Below are positions 33,013-44,073 of a stretch of DNA of 64,000 nucleotides, piece after piece. The notes beneath the pieces were generated by a model that did no database searches, was not told where the DNA came from, and saw only the letters and a list, made by a program, of their open reading frames with translations. Within the stretch, counting starts at the first letter, position 1; each line of letters opens with the position of its first letter. The DNA is from Fennellomyces sp. T-0311 (taxonomy: Eukaryota > Mucoromycota > Mucoromycetes > Mucorales > Lichtheimiaceae), in NCBI GenBank assembly GCA_025266875.1, contig JALLLT010000017.1, forward strand, positions 186,001 through 250,000, read 5' to 3'. The translations under genes were made by a program, and so were the position numbers.

Positions 33013-33539
33013 ATGAACCCAGTTACTGCCTACCGCTTCATTACTGCAAACCAGTTTGCTGTTGTTGGAGCAAGCACCGATCGCTCCAAGTATGGCAATC
33101 GCGTTCTACGATGGTAAAATGGGCTAATCAAGAGTTGATTCTATGCTAACCAAGAATTCAGGTATCAGGCCAACAACCTCCCGGTGATTCCAGTGAACCA
33201 TGCAAGTGCAGCTCTCTCTCTGTTGTCCTTCTTGTTTTTATTTTAACCCGCTGACAATAGAAGGAGGCTTCGGTTGAATCGATCCCGGCTATCGGCAACA
33301 TTGACCAGCTATCGGATCCACGCAACGCAGCTCTATCCATCATCACTCCACCCAAAGTCACCTTGGAGGTGCTAAAGAAGGCCAAGGAATTGGGCATCGA
33401 GAAGATCTGGCTGCAGCCCGGCGCAGAGGACAAAGCAGTACTGGATTATGCGAATGAAGCTGGTCTTGATATCATTGCCGGTGGCCCTTGCATCCTGGTG
33501 ACCGGCGGTTCCTTGCTGACACATCGCTCTTCGCTTTGA
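33013..33539 (+). CDS. CoA-binding domain protein (YccU-like)
   Basis: Exons 33013-33113, 33162-33201 and 33261-33539 give 139 residues. The N-terminal Rossmann motif is FAVVGASTDRSKYGNRVLRW, followed by ANNLPVIPVN. Conserved parts IITPPKVTLEVLKKAKELGI and WLQPGAEDKAVLDYANEAGL and GGPCIL are the hallmarks of the bacterial and fungal YccU/CoA_binding family. The second intron (33202-33260) needs a GC donor: CAT/GCAAGT with acceptor CAATAG keeps the frame and gives the expected N-H-K-E-A-S junction, whereas no GT donor does. The family binds CoA or nucleotides; no enzymatic role is established. Confidence 0.8.
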
Positions 33540-33603
33540 AAAAAAAAAAACTGACTTTGAATAAAGCACGCCCTTCTTCCTTTCATTTCGTCATTAAAAA
33601 GTG

Positions 33604-34535
33604 ATGCTTGCTGCATCGGAAGGCAGTAAAGACGATCGGGATTTCCTGATTGGCAATCGGCCCGAGGGACTGAATGTTGAGGCGTCTGTGGGACCACCGA
33701 GCGCTTGGAATCAGCTTTCTCATTTGTCGCTGAAGCAGGATGTCGAGCAGTTTGGACTGGCTGGTAAAATTTGGCAGGCGTACGTGTTGGCATGAATATG
33801 CGTATCAGAACCGACTGATCACATCGCAGTGCATACATACTTCAATCCTACTTTTCACCTGATACCCCAACTGAACCCACAGCACCTATTCCTGCCGAGT
33901 ATTTTCTCGATCACCCCGGCCAGCTGCCAAACAAGCCCTACCGGATCCTTGAACTGGGCGCCGGCACAGGGTACGTCGGCATCTGGCTGGCAAAGATGTT
34001 GCGCCGGCCTTGTCAAGTGTGTATTACGGATCTGGAGCAGGTCGTCCCGTTGATCGAGGACAATGTCGCCGCGCACTACCAGCCTACCGACGGAAACGCT
34101 GCCACGGTTCGCGTCGAACGACTTCACTGGGGCAACGCGACTGACGCCAAAGCCGCACTCAGGGATGGACCCATCGATTTGATCGTCATCAGCGACTGCG
34201 TGTACTTTCCTGAGCTGTTTGAGATTCTCACGGATACGTTGATTCACCTATGCTCCCCGTCAACAAAGATCATCATCGGATACAAGTGTCGCTCGTTGGA
34301 AAAGGAGGCCGGGTTCTGGCAGGACTACTTTGGACGGTTCTTTGAATATGAGCCAGTCCGCAAACTGGAGCCTGTGGATGACGAGGAGGCGACCACAGAG
34401 CTGCAGCCAGGCGGGCTTCTTGGCGAAGAAGAAGGAGTCTACGTGTTTGTGGGGTCCAGACGGGCCGAAGGACAGGTCAAAGCGGCGGATGATACCTTTA
34501 CTACGCTGTTGTTTTGCAACATGATGGATTTATAG
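33604..34535 (+). CDS. METTL21-like protein methyltransferase (Methyltransf_16)
   Basis: Exons 33604-33779 and 33830-34535 with a 50-base GTACGT intron, 293 residues. After GKIWQAAYIL comes SAM-binding motif I (LELGAGTGYVGIWLAK), then ITDLEQVVPLIEDNV, a typical post-I acidic residue, then LIVISDCVYFPELFE, the family motif IV with D and P/Y. IIIGYKCRSLEKEAGFW matches the following conserved strand. Relatives methylate lysines of chaperones, elongation factors or VCP; the target here is unknown. ATG 33604 lies 64 bases after the CoA-binding gene on the same strand. Confidence 0.8.
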
Positions 34536-34687
34536 CATTAAAGTTTCCGTGGCATTAATTTCAGTGACCGGCTTGAACCTCTTTTGCGTGCATATCGCCA
34601 ACAAGATAAACCTCAGGCAAATAAACCCCCCTCTCTCTCTTCAGCCTTGTAATTGTTGCGCTCCATCAACTGACACCATGCTCTAGT

Positions 34688-35247
34688 ATGTCTTTGCTGA
34701 TCAAGCGGGGTGGACCTCCCAAAGATTATGATATTCCATCTACAATAGTCGTCGTACGTGATTCCGCACATGACCCCATTCGCAACTGACTCCTCGTGCA
34801 TAGTATGTGCTCGTCATTCTGTTGGGTGTAGGCATGTGCTTTTGTCTTCGACGAGCCAACCGACTGCTTCCCAACCAGCTCAGCTTCCAACTGCGGCCGA
34901 CGCAACAGACCCGACGACGGGGCTATGATGTAGCCGACGAAGAAGAGGGTGATCCCGAGTCGCGAACGGGCCTTTTAAGCGAAGGCCAGTACGATCATGA
35001 CGACGAAGACGACCGTTATGCGGATCGAAGGGATTGGGGAACAGCTGGCTTTAGCCGGCAGCAGGATACCAGCACAACCCGGCAACTGCATGAAGAGAGC
35101 GACGAGGAGGAGTTTGGTGATATGCAGGGAGCTCCAACGGTGGCCAGCCCTGACACGACCAAGCCGCGTACACCATTGTTTAATATTGCCGATGACGACG
35201 ACGACGATAGCGATGATGAGGATGTTCGTAACAAGAAGCGTGTGTAG
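34688..35247 (+). CDS. Small single-pass membrane protein with acidic tail
   Basis: Exons 34688-34753 and 34804-35247, 50-base intron, 169 residues. The short N-terminus MSLLIKRGGPPKDYDIPS is followed by one hydrophobic segment (TIVVYVLVILLGVGMCFCL) spanning the splice junction and a basic stop-transfer run (RRANR). The rest is polar and strongly acidic (DEEEGDPES, DDEDDRYADR, DDDDDDSDDEDV), with a basic end NKKRV. No family recognised. The layout suggests a type III or signal-anchored protein with a cytosolic disordered tail. Confidence 0.6.
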
Positions 35248-35670
35248 TAGTTTTCGCTTTCTCTTTTGTTGAACTTACAACCATGGCCATTTTGCATACA
35301 CAATATACTGCAACACTCGGCAAAGTGTACTGTTAGCTCCCTGCAACCTTTCATGGGAAGGCACGTTTGCGCTCCGAGGCGATTAGCCACATAGATAGTG
35401 TTCGAATAGGTGTCTCATAAAGTCACCTTATGGGAATTCATAGCATTGGTGTAACGGATCCGGTGTATAGTGTGCTGCCCATGTCCATTCATATGACAGA
35501 CAGGCATACGCTCTATTCATTAGTGGCAACGAGCTGCCAGCGCATGAGCTGGAACGGCACGAGGCGAGGATGGCTATTCATTCATAGCTGGCCTGTCTAC
35601 ATACAAAATCAATTTCACCAGCTTGAATTTTTTTCTTGCTCCTTCTTCTTAACAAGTGTTGCGGCTACGA

Positions 35671-36015
35671 ATGATTCGTCGGACACCAACTGCCATTACG
35701 TTGGACATTAGTGATGTGGAAGACTTTGACGACTTGAAGCGCATGCTAGAAGAAGAAAAGGCATGGCAGGCGGAAATGGCCACCAACAAAGCAGCCGGCG
35801 ATCGCGAAGTAGATTACCTGCTGGATCGAACTCTGACGAAAGCCAGCAAAGCGGACAACAACACCGCGGAAAGCTCCAACAGTTTCCTGGCCAAGCGACG
35901 TCGCATAGCCAGCAGCTCGACCAGCCAGCGACGCGCGGAAGACGCACGAAAGCGACTCGGAGTGGATGGCGGCGGACAAGGCCAGGAGAAATACAAGATG
36001 GGCCGTCAAGCATAA
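35671..36015 (+). CDS. CDC26: Anaphase-promoting complex subunit CDC26
   Basis: Intronless frame of 114 residues from ATG 35671. The N-terminus MIRRTPTAITLDISDVEDF followed by DDLKRMLEEEK matches the defining CDC26 start (M-L-R-R-x-P-T-x-x-x-L-x-x-x-D-I-x-x-F). In the known complex this segment inserts into the TPR superhelix of APC6/Cdc16 and stabilises it. The remainder is low-complexity and basic (FLAKRRRIASSSTSQRR), as in other fungal CDC26 proteins. A short in-frame extension upstream lacks an ATG. The gene converges on RPE1, with 48 bases between the stops. Confidence 0.72.
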   Translation: MIRRTPTAITLDISDVEDFDDLKRMLEEEKAWQAEMATNKAAGDREVDYLLDRTLTKASKADNNTAESSNSFLAKRRRIASSSTSQRRAEDARKRLGVDGGGQGQEKYKMGRQA

Positions 36016-36063
36016 AAGAAAAAAGCCCCCACCAGAAAAAGAAAAGCATAGTCTATTCCCTGT

Positions 36064-36931
36064 TTATTGTATCCATTGTTCCTGAGCCTTGTTGACTTTA
36101 TCTCTGAAGATTGTAATGACTTCATGAGGGTTGGGGGCCCCAAATAAAGAGGTGCCGGCCACGATCACATTGGCTCCTCCCTCAGCCGACGAGTCGATGG
36201 TGTCCAAAGCCAACCCACCGTCGACCTCAATGTCCAGATGGGGATACTTTTGTCGGAGCACGCGCACCTTGGAAATGCACTCCTCCTTGTACTTTTGTCC
36301 ACCAAAACCAGGCTCCACCGTCATCACCAGAATCATGTCAGCCAAATCAGCAATTTCGCCGACCACAGCTTCCACAGGCGTTCCGGGCTTGACCGCCACG
36401 CCAGCCTGCATGCCAGCCTTGTGGATCTGATGGATCAACGCCACAGGCTCCTTGGTCGCTTCGATATGGAACGTGTACATGTTTCCACCAGCCTTGGCAA
36501 TATCCTCCACCCATCGAGAAGGTTCGGCCACCATCATGTGACAATCTGTTGTTTTTGCCCCAGTTAGTCCCTCTACCCTCTGCCCTTCAGAAAACACGAC
36601 CCCCCATCCTACCAAAATATGCCTCGGTGCACGGACGAAGACACTTGATGATAGGCGCGCCCATAGTAATGTTTGGCACGAAATGTCTACATATCCTTGT
36701 CAAAAAATCACTGCTCTCAAAGGGTGCGTGTGTTCAATATGCATTACCCGTCCATGACATCTGCCAAAAACAAATCACAGTGTCAGTTTCATTTATGCTA
36801 CCGAGATCGCGTTGTCATGTGTTACCTAGGTGAAGCCAATCGGCACCATTCTTGACCATGCGCGTGGCTTCGGCTTGCAAATTCGCGAAATCGCAGGCAA
36901 GAACAGAGGGAGCAATCTTTGCTTGAGGCAT
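36064..36931 (-). CDS. RPE1: Ribulose-phosphate 3-epimerase
   Basis: Minus strand, exons 36826-36931, 36748-36760 (13 bases), 36613-36686 and 36064-36545, giving 224 residues, the usual length. Motifs in order: KIAPSVLACDFANL, WLHLDVMDGHFVPNITMG (substrate and metal site), DCHMMVAEP, VAVKPGTPVE, MTVEPGFGGQKY with the catalytic Asp region, then EVDGGLALDTI and GANVIVAGTSLFG (phosphate-binding). The enzyme interconverts D-ribulose 5-phosphate and D-xylulose 5-phosphate in the cytosolic pentose phosphate pathway, usually with a divalent metal. The 13-base exon encodes the junction residues of D-V-M-D-G. Confidence 0.92.
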
Positions 36932-37918
36932 GGTGGGGAAGGGGAGTAAGAACGTGTTCTGAAACAATTTTTTTTCTTGCACGGACCGACATTTTTCTAC
37001 CCCACGTTCACCGTTGCCAACCAATTACGTCACTGGAAAATATCCTTCAATGTGATTATCATTGCACACTTTTTTTGGGCTAAGCTTGATAAGGCCAAAG
37101 ATCTACCCGATATCGTCCTCTGACTGATCCGCTCAGATACCCATGCCTTCCACAGTTGATTAAGTTAATTGATTATGCAGGTGTTACCAGGCACCAGAAG
37201 TGTCCGACTCATTGCCATCTCTTACTATCCCAAACGTGATAGTCTTGTTTCAATGGTTTCGGATTTCCTAACGACCGGGTCCTCTAAACTGTTTATCTCT
37301 CTCTCCTAGCATCCGCTGTTGATGTCAAGAATACGAAATAGTCTCGGGCTGTTTTCACCAGTTGTAACGTCATTGATAACAACGGTTTCACCTCTATGTG
37401 TAAAAACTTATATAGCACTTGCGATGGATTGGCATCTCCCTGATGGCAATCCCTTTGTTTTGCATCTTCTATGGGTATCTCTGGCTAAGCAACTGTGCAC
37501 CTGAACTTTATCCGCATATTTACCATTAATATAGTCGGTAATGTAAACAAATATGATCCAGGGAGCACGTTCTTCCATTGGCTTACGCTACTGCTTTCAC
37601 AATAATGAGATATGTGGATGATGCAATGTTTTTGCGGTAATTATCTTTTACTTTTCGACACTGCCAGGCAAACAATACGCAAGTTCCTTGCAGATCCATA
37701 ATGTCCATGCCTTTTGGGACTGATGCGTAAGAATTCCCACCGATGTCATATCAGTTCATGTAGATGTAACTGTACAAAGATAGACTATTTATTACGCACC
37801 ATTTTTCGTTTACGTAGCAATAACTGCACATCTTTTCAGGGGAGCATACACTTGATAGTATTCGACCTATTGTTTCACTGGCTACTTACTCCAGGCGTTC
37901 TTTGACTCGAATGCTCTT
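36932..37918. other. Intergenic between RPE1 and MITE
   Basis: About 1 kb of AT-rich sequence with only short frames (61-69 codons). The first 100 bases are the RPE1 leader. No repeat other than the MITE that follows was recognised. Confidence 0.4.
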
Positions 37919-37920
37919 TA

Positions 37921-38092
37921 CAGTGGCCGCTTTATATAATGATATTTTATATAACGATAATTCGATATAACGATACAATTCTCAATGCACCAATACGGTA
38001 ATCATTGCCAAATCTCATTTTATATAACGATATTTTGATATAACGATAAAGTTTGGGCTGCACCACCGTATCGCTTTATAAAGCGGCCACTG
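37921..38092. mobile_element. 172-base MITE of pogo/Tc1-mariner type
   Basis: The ends are CAGTGGCCGCTTTATA (37921) and its exact reverse complement TATAAAGCGGCCACTG (ending 38092), flanked by TA on both sides (37919-37920 and 38093-38094), the standard TA target duplication. Inside, TATATAACGATATTT-type motifs recur several times. The CAGT start, TA site, perfect repeats and small size with no coding capacity define a non-autonomous element moved by a pogo/Fot-like transposase elsewhere in the genome. Perfect ends suggest a recent insertion. Confidence 0.88.
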
Positions 38093-38094
38093 TA

Positions 38095-38950
38095 ACACAT
38101 ATACATTGGAGTGTAACTTTGTCGTCGGCATACATGCCATTTATTACCTGTGTCCGCTAAACGTAAATTCTAGGTTTATGACATTGCTTTTTTCAGGCAT
38201 TATGCAAAGAACTTGAGACTTTGTTGACGACACAAGTTTAATGTAAAGAATACATAGTGACAATGATCGAGTATAATGTTTTAGCAATCTACTATACAAG
38301 CCTATAAAATGGGATGTCTGAATGCTCGTACCACGACTTATTTACATCCATCGGCACAATAGCGAAAAAGAAAACTTGGGGTTCTACCAGTCGCCGGTGG
38401 TTGAAAGAATCCTACCAAGGGACGACTACTGCTAGTAGCATATGCAGGCATGTTAGGATGGTGTACTGAGACACGTACGCCACTCCCAAGTGACAACAAA
38501 TTGTTGATCAGTGCTGTACGCTGCGATCTGAGTGGCCGATTTCATGCCCACATAGCACCGGTGTGTCCATGCACGGGCCACACCTAATTAGTGGAATGTC
38601 CGAGCAGACGCGCGAACCAGGCAGCCCGAGCGATGAAAAGAAGCACTGAGCCATACATGACAATCAAAGACCAAGGAAGCGAAAGAGGATTCTCAGATCA
38701 AGAAAGAGGTTGGGATGACGGGTTTGCTTTCCAATGACGAGTAAAGCAAGACAAGGTGTTGCGTTTCGATTGCAACCAAAATGAGACAACACTGCGGAAT
38801 TGAAACCGGTCATTGCGGTATATAACTCACAAATCCCTTAATTCATGCGAAGGAGAACAGTTGGTTTCAATGTTGGGCAGAAATCACCACAAAAGAAAGC
38901 GTTCCCCTTTTCCCTTTTCCCTTTTTCTTTAAAAAAAACTGTATAACCAA
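38095..38950. other. Intergenic upstream of kelch gene
   Basis: No gene supported. A C/T-rich run (CCCCTTTTCCCTTTTCCC at about 38905-38922) and an A-rich stretch precede the kelch-gene ATG and are probably core promoter and leader. Confidence 0.4.
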
Positions 38951-41394
38951 ATGATAATATTGATATTAGCGTCTCTATGCATCACATTATCAGGTTGCGC
39001 AGCATATACAGCAGTAGGCCGCTTTGGACATTCTGCGGTGCTCGTCAATGACAGGTTCATATGCGTCCACGCCCCTGCTTCTTTTTTATTATTAACATCC
39101 TTCGGCAACTCACTGCCTTTTTCCCTTAGTATATATTTTTACGGTGGAGATACTTCGATTACCTCGTCCACCAGCACGCCATTATGGATCTCGGACATGG
39201 CGATTCTGCCCATTAACGCTCCATTCTCACTCACGGATCCTCCATGGAAACCAGCATCCGGTCCACAAAACTCAGTTGGTGGTCCAGTGGTCTATTCTCA
39301 TACAGCTTTCGTCGGCGGGCCGAATGGAGGCAACATGATTGTCGTTGGTGGCGTGATGCCGACAACCGAAAAGAGCAACTCGGATGACGAACCGACTGCC
39401 TATAGTTACGACTGTGATATTGGTCGCTGGAATTCCTTCAGTTTGCCCAGCCAAAATTACCTGAATCGCCAGGGCGCCGCAAGCTCCGTCGCCAGTACCG
39501 GCATTGCCCATGTATAATACCTCGCTTTATAGATCCAAAAAGAAAAAAAAAATAGATTACTCATGAGGTTATCGTTAGGTGTGGGGTGGAAAGCGAGCAA
39601 GCGTGCTGGGAGCATCGCCTTCCACAACCGCGTCCAACACAGTCAAGCCGCAACTACCAGCCAATATATATCGTGTCGACTCGCTTTATCCGTCCAACTC
39701 ATCCATGGCACCCACAGTATCTATATTACCACCGCTCCGTTACGGACATTCGCAAACACTGATCGCAGACAGAACAATCGTTGTTCTTGGCGGATTCGAC
39801 AGTCTAACGGGCGAAGCAGTGTCGCTCGCTGATATCTGGCTTTACGATATCGAAACGTACAAATGGTCCCATCGATTAGCAACTCTTGATAAGGATAGTA
39901 AGCCAGCAAATAGAAGTAGCCATAGTCAAGTGCTCATGCCAGACGGTGTATCGATATTAATGCAAGTACATTTCTTGGCAAATAATTTCTTTTGCTTAGG
40001 GGTGGGCTGATAAGTAGTATAATAGATATGGTGGCTATGATGGATACCATGTGTACAATGACGTAGCTGTACTGGACACCCGAACGTGGACTTGGACTAT
40101 CAAGAATACCAACGCAGCTGTACAAGGTCGCGCCGACGTAAGTAACTTTCTATTAGTAAATTCGTCGAGAGATAAAAGTTTATTTCTGGCGGAATTGACT
40201 TATTATTCATAGCATACAGGTAAGAACCAGGGCATTCGTAGTTGAATCAATCCACGAACCACTGTTTCTCTTTCATTGCTAGCTACGCTCGTTGGCACGA
40301 ATATGGTCGTCGCGTTCGGCTTTACAGGTAAAAAATAGAGACATGTGAACAATGCGCGCGCAAATTGAACAATAAGATTAGGTGTTTCAACCGCGCTCAC
40401 CGTCATGTCCGATATTGAGGTTCTAGACACAATCACATGGAGCTGGACATCCGTATACAACCCCTCGAATGGATTCGGCGACGGAAGTAACCCTAAGAAT
40501 GGCATAGGCGATCAAAGCAAAACAACCGCTGTGATCCCGAGTACACCGTCGATGGCCATCGTAGCTGGCGCCGTGACAGGCGTGCTGGTCGTGCTTGTTT
40601 TAATTATCGTAGCACTTTACATGTTCAACTATCACCACCATCGCCAGAAACAGAAACAAGATCAGATGCAGGAACACAGTCGCCCACGACGAAGACAACC
40701 ACCGCACTGGCTTGGCCATGGCAGCGAGGATCCTTTCGCAACCGAAAGTGATATGGATTCACCCATCACCAAGGATACACCCGTGTTGGTATCCGTCCCT
40801 GAACGAGCAGAGCATCTTGACCGAGCACCAACACGATTACAGATTGCAACACGCCCCGAAGTGATCCATTATCGTCGGCCTTCGGAGCTACCTCACCTGC
40901 CATCACCCTGGACACCTGCCATTCGACAGAGCTTTCCACCCGCATCCTCCGAATGGATGGTTCGACGCGCCGCTACTGCCCCGCATCACTTTCATCGCCC
41001 CTACTTGAGCAAGCCAGACGAGCCATTCGCAAGTATCCCTAAACTGCATATACGACGTTCAGCCACTACGCCACGTGCTGCTTCCAGTGTGAAGCCCGAT
41101 CTGAGTGAAGAAGAAGATTCCATGTTTGATCAGCAAGAGTTTGTACTACGCTCAACAGATGACGATTTCCCCGCATTTTCGCAACAACAGAGCGAGGCTG
41201 AATACACCGAGGGGGAACACCAAGATGATATCAATAGCATGGAGGGACGTGATCTTCGAAACATCCGGTCTTTATCCTCCTTGCATCAGCTAGAGACTGT
41301 ATCGTCCCGTTCATTTCTCAGTGTCCCGTCCCTTGATCGGGATAGTCGGACAAACAACGAGCGAATATCATCCTTTCAGCGTCATAGTGGTTAA
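38951..41394 (+). CDS. Kelch-repeat membrane protein
   Basis: Seven exons join in phase to 685 residues: 38951-39054, 39130-39511, 39579-39965, 40018-40137, 40213-40219, 40283-40327 and 40382-41394. A signal peptide (MIILILASLCITLSGCAAY) leads into kelch-type units, each with GG and spaced Y/W: GRFGHSAVLVNDS, YFYGGDTS, LRYGHSQTLIADRTIVVLGG, YGGYDGYHVYNDVAVLD, RADHTATLVGTNMVVAFG and SDIEVLDTITWSWTSVY. One transmembrane helix follows (MAIVAGAVTGVLVVLVLIIV), then a long polar cytoplasmic tail with Ser/Pro-rich segments. The 7-base exon is required to rebuild the R-x-D-H-T-A kelch turn. Similar proteins are common in Mucorales; a cell-surface or wall-sensing role is guesswork. Confidence 0.82.
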
Positions 41395-42000
41395 CGGGAA
41401 TAAAAGGTGTACACTAGTAGTCATGTTTGTTTGTCATTTCTCGGGAAGAACGGGTTATTTTTGGTGCTATCACTCCGGCTGATCGGATTATCTTTTAAAC
41501 GTCATTGTGCATCTCTCTTGATGCCCTTTCAACAACAACAAAAAAAACCATCTCATTTATGCTTATGACTATTTTTTTTTCGAGTACTACCTGATTGGCA
41601 ACGCTGTCGCTATAGTGCGAACCGGTCAGGTTGTCGCCATGACAATGGCCATGCTGCGAAATGAGGCATCGTGACAAAGCAGGCTCAGTGTTTGTGGACC
41701 CTTGCATCAAAATTGAAGGTTGCCTATACATACGTCAAACATGTTTGCAAGCTTGCTTCCTGACGATGATTGATGCTTTTCCTTTCACGAGATGGAGGGT
41801 GGCGAAATGCTCCGAAACCCAAATTGAAATAGCGTTTCTTTATACCCTTTCATGAGGTGTGACGGAGGTTGCGTCATGTTCTGATTACACACATACATTT
41901 ACCACCGTTGGATCGGGAAAGTCTTTATATATTTTTGTCCTTTCTTTTCTCTCTCTCTTTTTGTTCCTTCTTCCTCCGAATCCATACCACGCGCACTACG
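41395..42000. promoter_or_regulatory. Intergenic with pyrimidine-rich leader before PCS60
   Basis: The last 65 bases before the PCS60 ATG are almost pure pyrimidine (CTTTCTTTTCTCTCTCTC at about 41941). CT-rich tracts just upstream of the start are a common core-promoter and transcription-start feature of strongly expressed fungal genes. The rest of the interval shows nothing definite. Confidence 0.35.
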
Positions 42001-43701
42001 ATGGACAAAACATTGTACAGTATCTTCCAAGGAAAAACGGACCCCAACCAACCTGCCATTATCATCCCATCGTCCGCACCGATACCCGGCTCGCTTTCGT
42101 ATCCCCAACTTTTGGATACCATCCGGGACTTTGCTGCCAAGCTTTACGCTTTGGTGCCTTCGCTTAAGCCAGGGGATGCTGTCGCCATCTCGTACTTGAA
42201 CTCGTTGGAATTCGTCGTTGCGTTTCTGGGCACTGGCTTTATGCGACTCATTTCGGCCCCTCTGAACCCCGCGTACACGGAGGACGAATTCACCTTTTAT
42301 CTGGAGGATTCAAAGGCAAAGGTGATGATCGTTCCCGCCGGTGCTGCCAATGATTCTACCAAGAATGCTGCTATCCGTGCTGCCCAGAAGCAAGGCACGG
42401 CCGTCATCGAGGTCCACTGGAATGGCCAGTCCATCGATGTCAAGGCTTTAGCGTCGAACAAATCAGCCATTCCCGTCAAAGTTGCGCCATCCTTTGAACC
42501 CCAGCCTGAAGATGTTACCTTGCTGTTACACACGAGTGGAACCACCGGTAGACCCAAAGGTAAAAGAGCCATCTAATCTTGTCCAAAAATGAAAGCCCAA
42601 TCTAATCATGAACGGTAAATAAGGTGTTCCATTGTCTCATATCAACCTTGCAACATCCATGAAGAACATTATCGGCACCTATGATCTTACGCCAAAGGAT
42701 CGCACGTATCTTGTGATGCCGCTTTTCCACGTCCATGGCTTGGTATGCGGCTTGCTGGCGACGCTTCTCTCGGGAGGTTCGGTCGTGATCCCTCAAAAAT
42801 TCAGCGCTTCTCACTTCTGGAAGGACTTTGTGGACACCGGATGCAACTGGTACACTGCAGGTAAGATGATTTACCTTGTTAGTTGGTTTGATTAGAAGAG
42901 CTCATCAGCGTGCATAATATAGTGCCGACGATCCATCAGATTTTGCTCCGCAATCCACCTGCTCAGGTACCACCCATCCGATTCATTCGTTCGTGCTCTT
43001 CCAGCCTTGCGCCTGCTACATTCCATGCCATTGAAGAGCACTTCAAGGCCCCTGTGCTGGAAGCCTATGCCATGACGGAAGCTGCTCATCAAATGACATC
43101 CAACCCGCTGCCCAGCAAGGGCGTACACAAGCCTGGGTCGGTTGGCCTTGGACAGGGTGTGGAAGTAGTCATTCTCAACGAAAAGGGTGACCCAGTGGAG
43201 GAGGGTGAGGTTTGCATCCGTGGTGCCAACGTTACGCGCGGTTACCTGAACAACCCCAAGGCTACGGCCGAGTCGTTCACAAAGGAAGGCTATTTCCGTA
43301 CTGGCGATCAAGGCAAGAAGGATAAGGACGGTTATCTCATTTTGACTGGCCGTATCAAGGAGCTGATCAATCGTGGTGGCGAAAAGATCTCACCCCTTGA
43401 ACTGGATGCCGTCTTGCTCAGCGCTCCAGGCGTCGCTGAGGCCGTCAGCTTTGCAGTGCCTGATCCTATTTACGGTCAGGAAGTGCATGCTGCTGTGGTC
43501 CTCAAGAACAAGAATGATAATCATACCGCTGTGGAGCGCGAACTCCAAGCGTTCTGCCAAACTAAATTGGCCAAGTTCAAGATTCCCAAGCGTATCTATG
43601 TTACCGACGTAATGCCAAAGACCGCTACGGGTAAAATTCAGCGTCGTGTTGTCAGCCAGACCTTCTTTAAGGAACCCGCACCCGCCCGGGCTAAATTGTA
43701 A
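42001..43701 (+). CDS. PCS60: Peroxisomal acyl-CoA (oxalyl-CoA-type) synthetase
   Basis: Exons 42001-42559, 42624-42860 and 42923-43701 give 524 residues. AMP-binding signatures are clear: LLLHTSGTTGRPKG (P-loop), MPLFHVHGLVCG, EAYAMTEAAHQMTSNPLP, GYFRTGDQG, GRIKELINRGGEKISPLELD and the C-terminal catalytic lysine in PKTATGKIQRR. The very C-terminus is AKL, a PTS1 variant, so import into peroxisomes is likely. Pcs60 homologues activate oxalate, and possibly other short acids, with ATP and CoA; plant AAE3 does the same. I infer oxalate catabolism but related substrates are possible. The 64- and 62-base introns use GTAAAA and GTAAGA donors. Confidence 0.88.
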
Positions 43702-44073
43702 ACTGTGCTTTTTTTTGTTTTCCCCATGCTCTCTCGCTCGCTCTCTGTCTCCTCCGTTTCATCCATTAGAATACACTTTGTATCATATACACAAAAGCTT
43801 ATTTCCATTTATTAAAAAAGTTGGGTGGTGCGTAACGATGAACAATGACAAGTTGTCTCGTGTGTGGCGCGTGAGCAGAGCAAAAAGTTAAATTTTTCCA
43901 GTATAAGTAAATTTGCAGGTTTTCGTGACATTATTCTTGCTCATGCATAAATGTAGCAGCCCGACGAAGTATAAAAATGCTCTTCATTCTTCTGGCGTAA
44001 TGCTCGTTCTTCTTGTACAAACTGCTTTTTTTTCTGCCATCTACCATTATCCCTGTACCTATTATACGTAGAC
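43702..44073. other. Short intergenic region
   Basis: A T- and CT-rich 3' flank of PCS60 followed by the leader of the GDSL gene; no feature recognised. Confidence 0.4.
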
